Assembly: GCA_038229875.1 (NCBI GenBank)
Contig: JBBROA010000002.1
Location: 58,176-122,175 of the forward strand
Direction: 5' to 3'
DNA length: 64,000 bases
Source of the DNA: JALYUA01 sp038229875
GTDB lineage: Bacteria > Acidobacteriota > Thermoanaerobaculia > UBA5066 > Gp7-AA6
In this document: positions 50,060-58,157 of the stretch, in pieces
How the letters are laid out: the number at the start of each line of letters is the position of its first letter
Numbering within the stretch: the stretch's first letter is position 1
Made by a program: the position numbers and the translations under genes
Notes under the pieces: generated by a model
Databases searched by the model: none
Told to the model about the DNA's origin: nothing
Seen by the model: the letters and a program-made list of their open reading frames with translations, nothing else

Positions 50060-52804
50060 ATGGCCGCTGATCGCAGGACGGGCGGACGGGAATCGACCGG
50101 GTTCGTGCCCGTTCGAGGCGCGGAAGCGGAGCGACTCGGAGAGGACGCCCGGCGCGAGGTCAACTGGAAGCGCTGGGGCCCGTATCTCTCGGAGCGGCAG
50201 TGGGCGACGGTCCGGGAGGATTACTCCGCGGACGGAAACTGCTGGGAGTACTTCCCGCACGATCACGCGCGGAGCCGCACGTATCGCTGGGGGGAGGACG
50301 GTCTGCTCGGGATCTCCGACCGCGAAGGCCGGCTGTGCTTCGCCCTCGCGCTTTGGAACGGACGCGACGCGATCCTGAAGGAGCGCCTCTTCGGGCTGAC
50401 AGGGCCGGAAGGGAATCACGGCGAGGACGTGAAGGAGATCTATTTTTACCTCGACTCGACGCCGACGCATTCCTATATGAAGGCGCTCTACAAGTACCCG
50501 CAGCGCGAATTTCCGTACGGAAAGCTCGTCGAGGAGAACGCCCGGCGCACGAAGGAGGATCCCGAGTACGAGATCTCGGACACGGGCGCGTTCGACGGCG
50601 ACCGCTACTTCGACGTGTTCGCGGAGTACGCCAAAGCCGGCGCCGACGACATCCGGATTCGGATCACGATCGCGAATCGCGGGCCCGAGGCGGCGAGGAT
50701 CGACGTGCTGCCCACCCTCTGGTTCCGCAACACGTGGGCGTGGGGCCGCTCGGGCGAGGGCTACTGGAAGAAGCCGCGGATCTTCGCGGAGAGCGACCTC
50801 GGGATGGTCGCGGAGCACGAGTCGCTTGGCCGTTTCCGGCTCGACGCGGCGGCCGATCCTCCCCCGCGCGGCCTCCTATTCACGAACAACGAGACCAACA
50901 CGGAGCGGCTGTTCGGCGCCGCGAACGCGACGCCCTTCGTCAAGGACGCCTTTCACGCCGAGGTGATTGGCGGCGCCGGCGCCGGACAGGGCGGCGCCGT
51001 CAACCCCGCGCGGGAGGGGACGAAGGCGGCGGTCCGGTACTCGCTCGAGATCCCCGCGGGCGGCGAGGTCTCTCTCAGGCTGCGGCTTTCCTCCGGAACC
51101 GACCCGGGTGTGGGGGATGACTTCGAGGGCGTCTTTGCGGCGCGCCGCCGCGAGGGAGAGATCTTCTGGAGTTCGCGCATCCCGGCCGGGCTCACGATGG
51201 AGGAGACCAACGTCGCGAGGCAGGCCTACGCGGGCCTCCTCTGGACCAAGCAGTTCTACCATTTCGCCGTGCGGGACTGGCTCGAAGGAGATCCCGCCGG
51301 ACCTCCGCCGCCGGACGGCCGCCGGCACGGCCGCAACGCCCACTGGCAGCACCTCTACAACCGCGACGTCGTCTCGATGCCCGACAAGTGGGAGTACCCC
51401 TGGTACGCGGCGTGGGACCTGGCGTTTCACATGCTGCCGTTCTCCAGGATCGACCCGGTGTTCGCCAAGGAGCAGCTCATCCTCCTGCTCCGGGAGTGGT
51501 ACACGCATCCGAACGGACAGATCCCCGCCTACGAGTTCGCGTTCTCGGACGTGAATCCGCCGGTGCACGCGTGGGCCGCGTGGCGCGCCTACAAGATCAG
51601 CGGAGCGCGCGGCGAGCGCGACCGACTGTTCCTCGCGCGTGTCTTTCAGAAGCTCCTGATCAATTTCACCTGGTGGGTGAACCGCAAGGACCCGGAGGGG
51701 GAAAACCTCTTCTCCGGGGGCTTCCTGGGGCTCGACAACATCGGGGTGTTCGACCGCTCCGAGCAGCTTCCGACCGGCGGGCACCTCGAGCAGGCCGACG
51801 GCACCGCCTGGATGGCGTTCTTCTGCTCGACCATGCTCTCGATGGCGCTCGAGCTCGCGAGCGAAGATCCCGCGTACGAGGACGTCGCGTCCAAGTTCTT
51901 CGAGCATTTCGTCGCGATTACCGACGCCATGAACTCGCTCGGCGGCACCGGCCTGTGGGACGAACAGGACGGCTTCTACTACGACCAGATCCACGCCGAC
52001 GGCCAGAGCATCCCGCTGCGGCTCCGGTCGATGGTGGGCCTCGTTCCGCTCTTCGCGGTCGAAATCCTCGACCAGACGTCGATCGACAAACTGCCCGGGT
52101 TCAAGAAGCGGCTTCAGTGGTTTCTCGACAACCGGCAGGATCTCGCCCGCCACATTTCGTACATGCGCGACGACGACGGGCAGCACGGCGTCCATCGTCT
52201 TCTCGCGATCCCTTCGCGCGAGCGGCTCGAGCACGTGCTCGAATACGTCTTCGACGAAAAGGAGTTTCTTTCCCCCCACGGAATCCGCGCGCTGTCGCGC
52301 GTCTACGCGGATCATCCGTATACCTTCACCGTGGGGGGCCGGGAGCACCGCGTCTCCTACGATCCCGGCCCCTCGACGACCGGCGTCTTCGGCGGCAACT
52401 CGAACTGGCGGGGGCCGGTCTGGTTTCCGATGAACTACCTCATTGTCGAAGCGCTGGAGCGGTACCACCACTTCTACGGCCCGTCCCTCAAAGTCGAGCT
52501 GCCGACGCGATCCGGCCACTGGGTCACCCTCGCGGAAGCCGCGCGGGAGATCGCCCGCCGCCTGGCCGCCGCATTCCTGCCCGACGCTGAAGGACGCCGG
52601 CCGTGCTTCGGCGACGACCCCCGCTTCGCGTCGGACCCGCACTGGAAGGACCTGCTTCTCTTTCACGAGTACTTCCACGGTGATACGGGCGTGGGACTCG
52701 GCGCCTCGCATCAGACGGGCTGGACGGCGCTGGTCGTGCGCTGTCTGGAGAGCGTCGCAGCAACACGCCAAGGGGGTCAGCCGCCCGACTCAACGGACGA
52801 CTAA
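50060..52804 (+). CDS. GH63-type glucosidase (MGH1-like)
   Basis: Large cytoplasmic glycoside hydrolase of 914 residues. An N-terminal beta domain (WGPYLSERQWATVREDYS near 39, LKERLFGLTGPEGNHGEDV near 110) precedes the (alpha/alpha)6 barrel. The barrel has YNRDVVSMPDKWEYPWYAAWDLAFH near 440, FLGLDNIGVFDRSEQLPTGG near 565, NWRGPVWFPMNYLIVEAL near 785 and FHEYFHGDTGVGLGASHQTGW near 875, the pattern of bacterial GH63 relatives of processing alpha-glucosidase I and mannosylglycerate hydrolase. Likely substrates are glucosylglycerate, mannosylglycerate or another alpha-glucoside compatible solute. GGAGG lies ten bases before the ATG. No signal peptide. Confidence 0.9.
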   Translation: MAADRRTGGRESTGFVPVRGAEAERLGEDARREVNWKRWGPYLSERQWATVREDYSADGNCWEYFPHDHARSRTYRWGEDGLLGISDREGRLCFALALWNGRDAILKERLFGLTGPEGNHGEDVKEIYFYLDSTPTHSYMKALYKYPQREFPYGKLVEENARRTKEDPEYEISDTGAFDGDRYFDVFAEYAKAGADDIRIRITIANRGPEAARIDVLPTLWFRNTWAWGRSGEGYWKKPRIFAESDLGMVAEHESLGRFRLDAAADPPPRGLLFTNNETNTERLFGAANATPFVKDAFHAEVIGGAGAGQGGAVNPAREGTKAAVRYSLEIPAGGEVSLRLRLSSGTDPGVGDDFEGVFAARRREGEIFWSSRIPAGLTMEETNVARQAYAGLLWTKQFYHFAVRDWLEGDPAGPPPPDGRRHGRNAHWQHLYNRDVVSMPDKWEYPWYAAWDLAFHMLPFSRIDPVFAKEQLILLLREWYTHPNGQIPAYEFAFSDVNPPVHAWAAWRAYKISGARGERDRLFLARVFQKLLINFTWWVNRKDPEGENLFSGGFLGLDNIGVFDRSEQLPTGGHLEQADGTAWMAFFCSTMLSMALELASEDPAYEDVASKFFEHFVAITDAMNSLGGTGLWDEQDGFYYDQIHADGQSIPLRLRSMVGLVPLFAVEILDQTSIDKLPGFKKRLQWFLDNRQDLARHISYMRDDDGQHGVHRLLAIPSRERLEHVLEYVFDEKEFLSPHGIRALSRVYADHPYTFTVGGREHRVSYDPGPSTTGVFGGNSNWRGPVWFPMNYLIVEALERYHHFYGPSLKVELPTRSGHWVTLAEAAREIARRLAAAFLPDAEGRRPCFGDDPRFASDPHWKDLLLFHEYFHGDTGVGLGASHQTGWTALVVRCLESVAATRQGGQPPDSTDD

Positions 52805-52823
52805 CCGCCCCGGGGCCGATGTC

Positions 52824-52849
52824 GATTGCGCCGTGCGCCGTGCGCCCGT
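52824..52849. repeat. Heptanucleotide tandem repeat, three units
   Basis: ATTGCGC, CGTGCGC, CGTGCGC and a partial fourth unit in seven-base period, 20 bases after the glucosidase stop and directly before the stop of the remnant described next. Confidence 0.6.
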
Positions 52850-52987
52850 TTAGCGAGGGCCCGCGATCCTCCAGTTCAAATCAGGTACCGCTGGGACGCC
52901 AACCGCGGACGTGACCTGGAGCCCATTGATCACCCAGACCGCATTCTGACTGGCGTAGTCGATGCCATGTTCTGGCTGGCGAAACAT
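52850..52987 (-). pseudogene. Remnant of an FG-GAP/VCBS repeat protein
   Basis: Minus-strand frame of 45 codons from ATG 52987 to TAA 52850, preceded in frame by a TGA. It reads MFRQPEHGIDYASQNAVWVI, then NGLQVTSAVGVPAVPDLNWR and IAGPR. This is the wording of one FG-GAP/VCBS beta-propeller blade, in which a line such as QNAVW-MNG is followed by DLNW-I-G and then the calcium loop DFNGDGK; here the chain ends just before that loop. Only one blade survives, so it is a fossil of a much larger surface or secreted protein. It fills most of the 218-base gap between the glucosidase and the metallo-beta-lactamase gene. Confidence 0.6.
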
Positions 52988-53022
52988 CGTGGATCTCGAA
53001 GCCCGGTCCGCCTGTCATCCCG

Positions 53023-53871
53023 TCAGGCCGACAGGAACGGGACAACGCGCCGGGAAAGGGGGCCCGGGAGGGTGCCAATCCCCGCGCGAATCTCCTCGAC
53101 GGAAGACCGCATCGTGAAGTGCGTCAGGACCACGAACTCGTTCTGAAAAAGGTCCGCGCGCTCCGCGAAGTCGCTGATGTGGAGGTGCCCGTAGGCGTGG
53201 GCGCGACCGACGTCTTCCGGCGCGAAGAACGAGCACTCGATCAGGAGAACTTTCGCCGTGTAGAGTTCCGGCGCCGCTTCGAAGATCGAAGGTCCGCAGT
53301 CTCCGGGGTACGCCAGAAGAGGGATCTCCTCCCGCCGGGTCACCTCGACGCCGGATTCCCGGAGCGCCGCGATCTCGGGGCCGGAGCGCCCGGCAAGGTC
53401 CTCCCGCAATTTCCGCCTGACCTCCGAGAAGAGATAGCCCACCGTCGGCACGCGATGGCGCCCGGGCAGGAAGCGCAGCTCGAGATCCCGCCGGAGGGCG
53501 ACCGTGCGCCCGGGAACCGCCGCCTCGAAGCGCGTGCCGTACGCCACGCCTTCGAGCCGCTCGCAGGCCTCCACCCAGAGAGTCAGGTCCGGAATGGCTT
53601 CCTCGGGAGCGAAAACGCGCGCGGGACCGAGCCCGGTCAGCGTGCGTCGCGAGGCGTGATGCGCGAGACCGGCCGCGTGGTCGAGATGGCCGTGCGTCAG
53701 GCACACCGTCCCGTAGCCGAGCGTGTCGTCCGGCGCCCGGCCGAACTCGAGAAGCGTTCGGAAGCCCGGCAGCTTGAAGAACGACTCGTGCCCCGCGATC
53801 GAGACGCCGTCGATCGCGATCCCCGCCGCCTCGAGGCTCACGCGGCCGCGCCCCTGCGGGTAATCAGGCAT
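53023..53871 (-). CDS. Metallo-beta-lactamase-fold hydrolase, RNase Z-like
   Basis: Protein of 282 residues with the metal motif THGHLDHAAG near 59, a GDCGPSIFE loop near 192 whose Asp bridges the two metals, and a C-terminal GHLHISDFAERA near 230. The long insertion (RKLREDLAGRSGPEI) and the LLIECSFFAPED-GRAHAYGHLH wording place it near tRNase Z-like and plant-type RNase Z relatives. Nuclease activity is plausible but unproven. ATG with TAGCCT six bases before it (leaderless type). Divergent from queA, a tRNA modification gene, with overlapping promoters. Confidence 0.86.
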   Translation of the reverse strand: MPDYPQGRGRVSLEAAGIAIDGVSIAGHESFFKLPGFRTLLEFGRAPDDTLGYGTVCLTHGHLDHAAGLAHHASRRTLTGLGPARVFAPEEAIPDLTLWVEACERLEGVAYGTRFEAAVPGRTVALRRDLELRFLPGRHRVPTVGYLFSEVRRKLREDLAGRSGPEIAALRESGVEVTRREEIPLLAYPGDCGPSIFEAAPELYTAKVLLIECSFFAPEDVGRAHAYGHLHISDFAERADLFQNEFVVLTHFTMRSSVEEIRAGIGTLPGPLSRRVVPFLSA

Positions 53872-53883
53872 TCGCGGAGGCTA
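53872..53883 (-). promoter_or_regulatory. Leaderless-type promoter of the RNase Z-like gene
   Basis: On the minus strand TAGCCT (53883-53878) is followed by CCGCGA and the ATG. It abuts the divergent queA promoter, so the two start sites lie only about 35 bases apart. Confidence 0.45.
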
Positions 53884-53892
53884 TCAGCGACA

Positions 53893-53905
53893 GATAATCC
53901 CGCCC
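53893..53905 (+). promoter_or_regulatory. Leaderless-type promoter of queA
   Basis: GATAAT at 53893-53898 is followed by seven bases (CCCGCCC) and the GTG start at 53906; no ribosome site is present. Confidence 0.5.
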
Positions 53906-54943
53906 GTGAAAGTCTCCCTCTTTGACTACGACCTGCCGGCGGACCGCATCGCCCAGGCGCCTCGGCAACGAGGGTCGTCGCGGCTTCTCGTTCTCGACAG
54001 AAAGAGCGGCGCGATCGACCATCGCCGTTTTTCGGACCTGCCGTCTCTTCTCGGGCCGGGGGACGTCCTCGTCCGGAACGACGTCCGCGTGAGAAACGCC
54101 CGGCTCTGGGGTCGCGATACGGAGGGCCGGCTCACCGAGATCTTTCTGGTCGAGTCGGTGTCCGAGGACCGGCTCCGATGGCAGGCGCTGGCCCGGCCCG
54201 GCCGGCGGGCCAAACCCGGGCGGCGGCTCGAGTTCGCGGAGGGCGTCAGCGGCACCGTCGTCTCGGTCAGCTCCGATGGCCGTCGCGAGGTCCTGTTCGA
54301 CCGCCCGATCGACGACGAGTTTTTCGAGCGCGCCGGAAACGTTCCACTTCCCCCTTACATCCGCCGGGCAGCCGGGGGTCCCGATCGCGACGAAGATCGC
54401 GCCGCGTACCAGACCGTCTTCGCGCGTCAGCCGCTCGCTGTCGCCGCTCCGACCGCCGGGCTCCACTTCACGCCCGAGGTTCTGGCCGAGATCGCGGCCC
54501 GCGGAGTCCAGATCTCCGATCTGACACTCGCGGTGGGACCGGGGACGTTCAAGCCGGTGACGGCCGATGACACGGCGTTGCACGAGATGCACGCGGAACG
54601 GGTCTGGATACCGGGCTCGACGAGGCGGGCCGTAGCCGCCGCAGCTTCCTCCGGGCGCGTGGCCGCCGTCGGGACGACAGTCGCGAGGTCGCTCGAGGCC
54701 GCGGCGCGGATCGAAGGCGCGCCGGATGGGGACCTCGAATTTTCCACTGACCTGTTCATCACGCCGGGATTCCAGTTCCGGACCGTCGACGCGCTCCTGA
54801 CGAACTTTCACCTGCCGACCTCGACGCTCCTGATGCTGGTCTGCGCATTCGCCGGCCGGGAGCATGTCCTCCAGGCGTACCGTGAGGCCGTCCGCGAGGA
54901 ATACCTCTTCTATTCATTCGGCGATGCGATGTGGATATCCTGA
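53906..54943 (+). CDS. queA: S-adenosylmethionine:tRNA ribosyltransferase-isomerase QueA
   Basis: Makes epoxyqueuosine at the wobble base of tRNAs decoding NAY/GAY-type codons, using the ribosyl part of SAM. The 345-residue length and signatures fit well: FDYDLPADRIAQAPRQRGSS near 5, GPGDVLVRNDVRVRNARL near 50, PLPPYIRR-like LPPYIRRAAGG near 150, YQTVFARQPLAVAAPTAGLHF near 170, VGPGTFKPV near 211 and TNFHLPTSTLLMLVCAFAG near 300, ending with YLFYSFGDAMWI. GTG start supported by the promoter and the family N-terminus. Confidence 0.96.
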   Translation: MKVSLFDYDLPADRIAQAPRQRGSSRLLVLDRKSGAIDHRRFSDLPSLLGPGDVLVRNDVRVRNARLWGRDTEGRLTEIFLVESVSEDRLRWQALARPGRRAKPGRRLEFAEGVSGTVVSVSSDGRREVLFDRPIDDEFFERAGNVPLPPYIRRAAGGPDRDEDRAAYQTVFARQPLAVAAPTAGLHFTPEVLAEIAARGVQISDLTLAVGPGTFKPVTADDTALHEMHAERVWIPGSTRRAVAAAASSGRVAAVGTTVARSLEAAARIEGAPDGDLEFSTDLFITPGFQFRTVDALLTNFHLPTSTLLMLVCAFAGREHVLQAYREAVREEYLFYSFGDAMWIS

Positions 54944-54980
54944 CTCGTAAGGAGAATTGTATGCTTTTTAATAAAAAAAT

Positions 54981-55004
54981 AAGGCCGGATAAGCATCCGG
55001 CCTT
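54981..55004 (-). terminator. Rho-independent terminator of glnA
   Basis: Perfect ten-base inverted repeat AAGGCCGGAT (54981-54990) and ATCCGGCCTT (54995-55004) with a four-base loop. Read on the minus strand it follows the glnA stop and is trailed by a T-rich run (complement of 54971-54980). It could also serve queA, but there is no T-run on that side. Confidence 0.85.
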
Positions 55005-55024
55005 AAAATCTCTCAAAATCGCGA

Positions 55025-56398
55025 TTAATACATGTCGAGGTACTTCTCGGTCTCCCAGGGCTGCACACGGGAGATGTAGTCCGCCCACTCGCTCCGCTTG
55101 GCCTCGAGGAAGTGCGTGAGGATGTGCTCGCCGAGCGCGCCCGTCACGATCTCGTCTTTCTCCAGGTTGTCGAGCGCCTCGGACAGGTTCCCGGGAAGCT
55201 GGTCGATCCGGAGACGCCTCTTCTCCCGTTCGCTCATCTTGAACACGTTCTTGTCGACCGGCTCGCCCGGATCCATCCGGTTCTTGACGCCGTCGAGCCC
55301 CGACGCGAGCATCACCGCGAACGCGAGGTAGGGGTTGCAGGAGGGATCCGGCATGCGGACCTCGATGCGCGTGCCCATTCCGCGTCGCGCCGGAACGCGG
55401 ACGAGCGGGGAGCGGTTCCGCATCGACCAGGCGACGTTGACCGGCGCCTCGTATCCCGGCACCAGCCGCTTGTAGGAATTCACGAGCGGATTCGTCACCG
55501 CGACGAAAGATCGGGCGTGCCGCAGAATTCCGCCGGTGTAGTTCAGCGCAATCTTGGATAACTGGTACTTCGCCTTCGCGTCGAAGAACACGTTGTTCCC
55601 GCGCTTGTCCAGGAAGGACTGATGCACGTGCATCCCCGAGCCGTTCACCCCGTAGATCGGCTTCGGCATGAAGGTCGCGTGCAAACCATGGTCGAGCGCC
55701 ACCTTCTTCACCACGAACCGGAACGTCGAGACGCGGTCGGCGGTCGTGATCGCGTCCGCGTACTTGAAGTCGATCTCGTGCTGTCCCGGCGCGACTTCGT
55801 GGTGAGCCGCCTCGACTTCGAACCCCATCTGCTCGAGCGCGAGGACGACGTCGCGGCGCGCCTCTTCGCCCCGGTCCACGGGAGTCAGGTCGAAGTACGC
55901 GCCCTTGTCGTGCGTGTCGATGATCGGATCGCCGTTGGCGTCGCGGCGGAACAGGAAGAACTCGGCCTCGGGCCCTGTCACGAGCGTGTAGCCGAGCGCC
56001 GAGGCGTTGTCCATCTGGCGCTTCAGCGTCGTGCGCGGGCAACCCGCGAAAGCGTTGCCGTCCGGCGTGTACACGTCGCAGATGAGGCGCGCGACCATCT
56101 CGCCTCCGCGATGCGCCCAGGGATAGATCGCGAACGAGTTCAGGTCCGGCACCAGGTTCATGTCCGATTCTTCGATCCGGGTGAAGCCTTCGATCGACGA
56201 GCCGTCGAACTGGATCTCTCCGTCGAGCGCCTTGGAAAACTGCGAGCGCGGGATCTCCACGTTCTTGATGACCCCCAGGATGTCGGTGAACTGAAGCCTC
56301 AGGAATCGGACGTTTTCCGCGTCGCACACCTTCAGAATCTCGCTCTTCCCGAGCCCCGGCCCCGCAGGGTCGAACTTCAGGATCTTGGCCTTCGCCAT
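55025..56398 (-). CDS. glnA: Glutamine synthetase, type I
   Basis: Makes glutamine from glutamate, ammonia and ATP; dodecameric cytosolic enzyme. The 457-residue protein begins MAKAKILKFD and has QFDGSSIEGFTRIEESDMNL near 62, the ATP/metal block EAEFFLFR near 136, HHEVAPGQHEIDFKYAD near 198, NGSGMHVHQSFLDKRGNN near 248 and the Arg-containing RNRSPLVRVPARRG near 325. The length and VIKNVEIP segment suggest the GSI-alpha branch; the NLYDLP-type adenylylation tyrosine motif is not evident. ATG at 56398 has GGAGG five bases upstream. It sits under its own promoter and palindrome and ends at a strong terminator, so it is a single-gene unit. Confidence 0.96.
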   Translation of the reverse strand: MAKAKILKFDPAGPGLGKSEILKVCDAENVRFLRLQFTDILGVIKNVEIPRSQFSKALDGEIQFDGSSIEGFTRIEESDMNLVPDLNSFAIYPWAHRGGEMVARLICDVYTPDGNAFAGCPRTTLKRQMDNASALGYTLVTGPEAEFFLFRRDANGDPIIDTHDKGAYFDLTPVDRGEEARRDVVLALEQMGFEVEAAHHEVAPGQHEIDFKYADAITTADRVSTFRFVVKKVALDHGLHATFMPKPIYGVNGSGMHVHQSFLDKRGNNVFFDAKAKYQLSKIALNYTGGILRHARSFVAVTNPLVNSYKRLVPGYEAPVNVAWSMRNRSPLVRVPARRGMGTRIEVRMPDPSCNPYLAFAVMLASGLDGVKNRMDPGEPVDKNVFKMSEREKRRLRIDQLPGNLSEALDNLEKDEIVTGALGEHILTHFLEAKRSEWADYISRVQPWETEKYLDMY

Positions 56399-56418
56399 TC
56401 CGTCCTCCATTTTCTGCA

Positions 56419-56457
56419 AAAGTGACACGATTTTATGGTCACTTTGCACAAAGTCAA
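56419..56457 (-). promoter_or_regulatory. glnA promoter with overlapping palindromic operator
   Basis: On the minus strand TTGACT (56457-56452), a 16-base spacer and TAAAAT (56435-56430) form a sigma-70-type promoter about 25 bases before the ATG. A perfect eight-base inverted repeat, AAAGTGAC (56419-56426) and GTCACTTT (56438-56445), encloses the -10 box, a position suited to repression. It does not match the GlnR/TnrA consensus (TGTNAN7TNACA), so the regulator is unknown. Confidence 0.6.
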
Positions 56458-56496
56458 GGCACTTAGAACGAAATACCACCGAATATCGTCCGACCT

Positions 56497-56514
56497 TGCA
56501 CAACATGATGTGCA
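56497..56514. promoter_or_regulatory. Dyad TGCACA-N6-TGTGCA upstream of glnA
   Basis: Perfect six-base half-sites (56497-56502 and 56509-56514), centred about 107 bases before the glnA start. It resembles the NtrC enhancer consensus (TGCAC-N7-GTGCA) but with eight bases between the inner half-sites and no sigma-54 promoter visible, so the assignment is tentative. Confidence 0.35.
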
Positions 56515-56537
56515 CGCCGCGCGATCCACGCCGGTTT

Positions 56538-58157
56538 TCAGGCCTGAAGGGCGGTTTTCAGGAACACCCCGGTCCGGGAAGCTGGCATCCGCACCGTGAA
56601 CGTCGCGCCTCCTTCGGGGTTGTTGGAAGCGAAGACGCCGCCGCCGTAGCCCTCGACGATCGTGCGCACGATCGCCAGGCCGAGGCCCGTGTGCCGCTGC
56701 GCGGCGTCCGGCTGATCGGGCCGCCACGAGAAGAACCTTTCGAAAATGCGCGGCAGGTGCTCGATGGGAATGCCGGGTCCGTGGTCCGAGACACGGACGC
56801 TTGCGGCCCCGTCCTCGCGCGCGAGCCGCACGCGGACCTCGGAGCCCTCGGGGGAGAAGCTCGCGGCGTTATCGAGCAGGTTCTCGAAGACCTGCGCCAT
56901 CCGCTCTTCCGACGCCTGGATCGTGATCGTCTCCACGGGCGGGTCGAACTGAAACATCACGCGGCTGCTCCGAAGCCGGTAGCCCTCGCAGACCCGCTCG
57001 AGGAGCGCGTTCAGTGAGAGCGGGTTCTGCTCCTCCGATTCGAGGCGCGCGTCGACGCGCGTCATCTCCCGAAGGTCCGAGAGAAGCCGTTCCATCCGCT
57101 GCACCTCGCGCTCCGCGATGTCGAGGAAGCGCCGGCGGTCTTCCTCCGTCTCCGAGTCCGAAGCCATCTCCGCGGCGATCCGGATCGAGGCCAGGGGATT
57201 GCGGAACTCGTGCGAGACCTCGGCGGCGAAAGACTCGAGGAATCGCTGATACGCCTCGAGGCGCGCCGTCAGGTTGTGAAGAGCGCGCGACAGCTCACCG
57301 ATCTCGTCGGACCTCTGCGAGCGCCGGAAGCTCCCTCGCAGCCGGCCGCGGCGGTCGAGGATGGCCGCCGCGTCGTCGCGGAGGTCCTGCAGCGGGCGGG
57401 CGATCGTCTTCGAGACCAGGAGGCTCAGGACCACGGCGAGCGCGATCGAAGCGAGACACACCTCGAAGATCGCGAGCCGGATCGCGTAGAGGTCCTGAAG
57501 GATCCGCCAGGTCGATGAAGTCACGACGACGGCGCCGGCGGGAGCCGCGTCTCCACCCGCGATCGGGATCGCAATCGAGAGTGTGACCGACCTCTGGCCC
57601 GCCGGCGAAGGGCGGACAGTTCTCCCGTAGCGCCCGGAGAGCGCCGCGTCGACTTCGCGCCCGGTCAAGCGCCCGCCCGATCGAGAGGACTCGCGCGCCT
57701 CGAGGGCCGGCTCTCCGGGGGGCAGAAGGCGATGGTAAAGAGCGTAAAACACGGCTCCGACCCGGTAGAGGATTCGGCCCCGCCCTCCCGCTTCTCCGGG
57801 CTCCGCCACCGGTCTCTCCCGGCGGGGGCCGAAGCGGCTCGTGTCCGCCAGGACCCTGCCCTGCGCGTCCACGACCCGAATCCTCGACTCGAGCCTCTGG
57901 TTCAGCCGGGCGAGAATCCGGGGCGCTTCCTCGCCGGCGAGCGCTCCCGGCTCGGACAGGGCCGCGGCGAGGATCCTACCCTCCTGGACCATCGACCGCT
58001 CCTGCGCTTCGAGGAGTTGCTTCTCGTACGTGCCGAGGTACAGCAGCCCCGCCGCGGGAATGAAGACGAGCAGGAGGTTGAAAGCGAGGAGCCGCGCGGA
58101 GAGTCCGCCTCGCCGGCGCCGCACGGGCGGCGGAGCCGGGCTTCCCTCCTCATCCAC
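56538..58157 (-). CDS. Sensor histidine kinase of the dedicated sortase system
   Basis: Membrane kinase of 539 residues. Helix 1 (LLAFNLLLVFIPAAGLLYLG) near 24-43, a periplasmic sensor of about 200 residues, helix 2 near 245 (LASIALAVVLSLLVS) and a HAMP linker. Then the H-box FAAEVSHEFRNPLASIRIA with phospho-acceptor His316, and the ATPase with NLLDNAASFSPEG, DHGPGIP and GLGLAIVRTIVEGYGG. The GTG start overlaps the response-regulator gene by eight bases. Together with the regulator, target and sortase genes it matches the arrangement known as the proteobacterial dedicated sortase system. The stimulus is unknown. Confidence 0.9.
   Translation of the reverse strand: MDEEGSPAPPPVRRRRGGLSARLLAFNLLLVFIPAAGLLYLGTYEKQLLEAQERSMVQEGRILAAALSEPGALAGEEAPRILARLNQRLESRIRVVDAQGRVLADTSRFGPRRERPVAEPGEAGGRGRILYRVGAVFYALYHRLLPPGEPALEARESSRSGGRLTGREVDAALSGRYGRTVRPSPAGQRSVTLSIAIPIAGGDAAPAGAVVVTSSTWRILQDLYAIRLAIFEVCLASIALAVVLSLLVSKTIARPLQDLRDDAAAILDRRGRLRGSFRRSQRSDEIGELSRALHNLTARLEAYQRFLESFAAEVSHEFRNPLASIRIAAEMASDSETEEDRRRFLDIAEREVQRMERLLSDLREMTRVDARLESEEQNPLSLNALLERVCEGYRLRSSRVMFQFDPPVETITIQASEERMAQVFENLLDNAASFSPEGSEVRVRLAREDGAASVRVSDHGPGIPIEHLPRIFERFFSWRPDQPDAAQRHTGLGLAIVRTIVEGYGGGVFASNNPEGGATFTVRMPASRTGVFLKTALQA

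Noticed and set aside
52860..52900. GTTCAAATC-like T-arm hinting at a tRNA gene
   Set aside because: No acceptor or anticodon stem can be built around it; the sequence reads as the FG-GAP remnant on the other strand.
54961..55119. Small plus-strand ORF with AAGGAG before an ATG after queA (MLFNKKIRPDKHP...)
   Set aside because: Its first part is the glnA terminator stem and A/T run and the rest is antisense to the glnA 3' end; there is no independent sign of coding.
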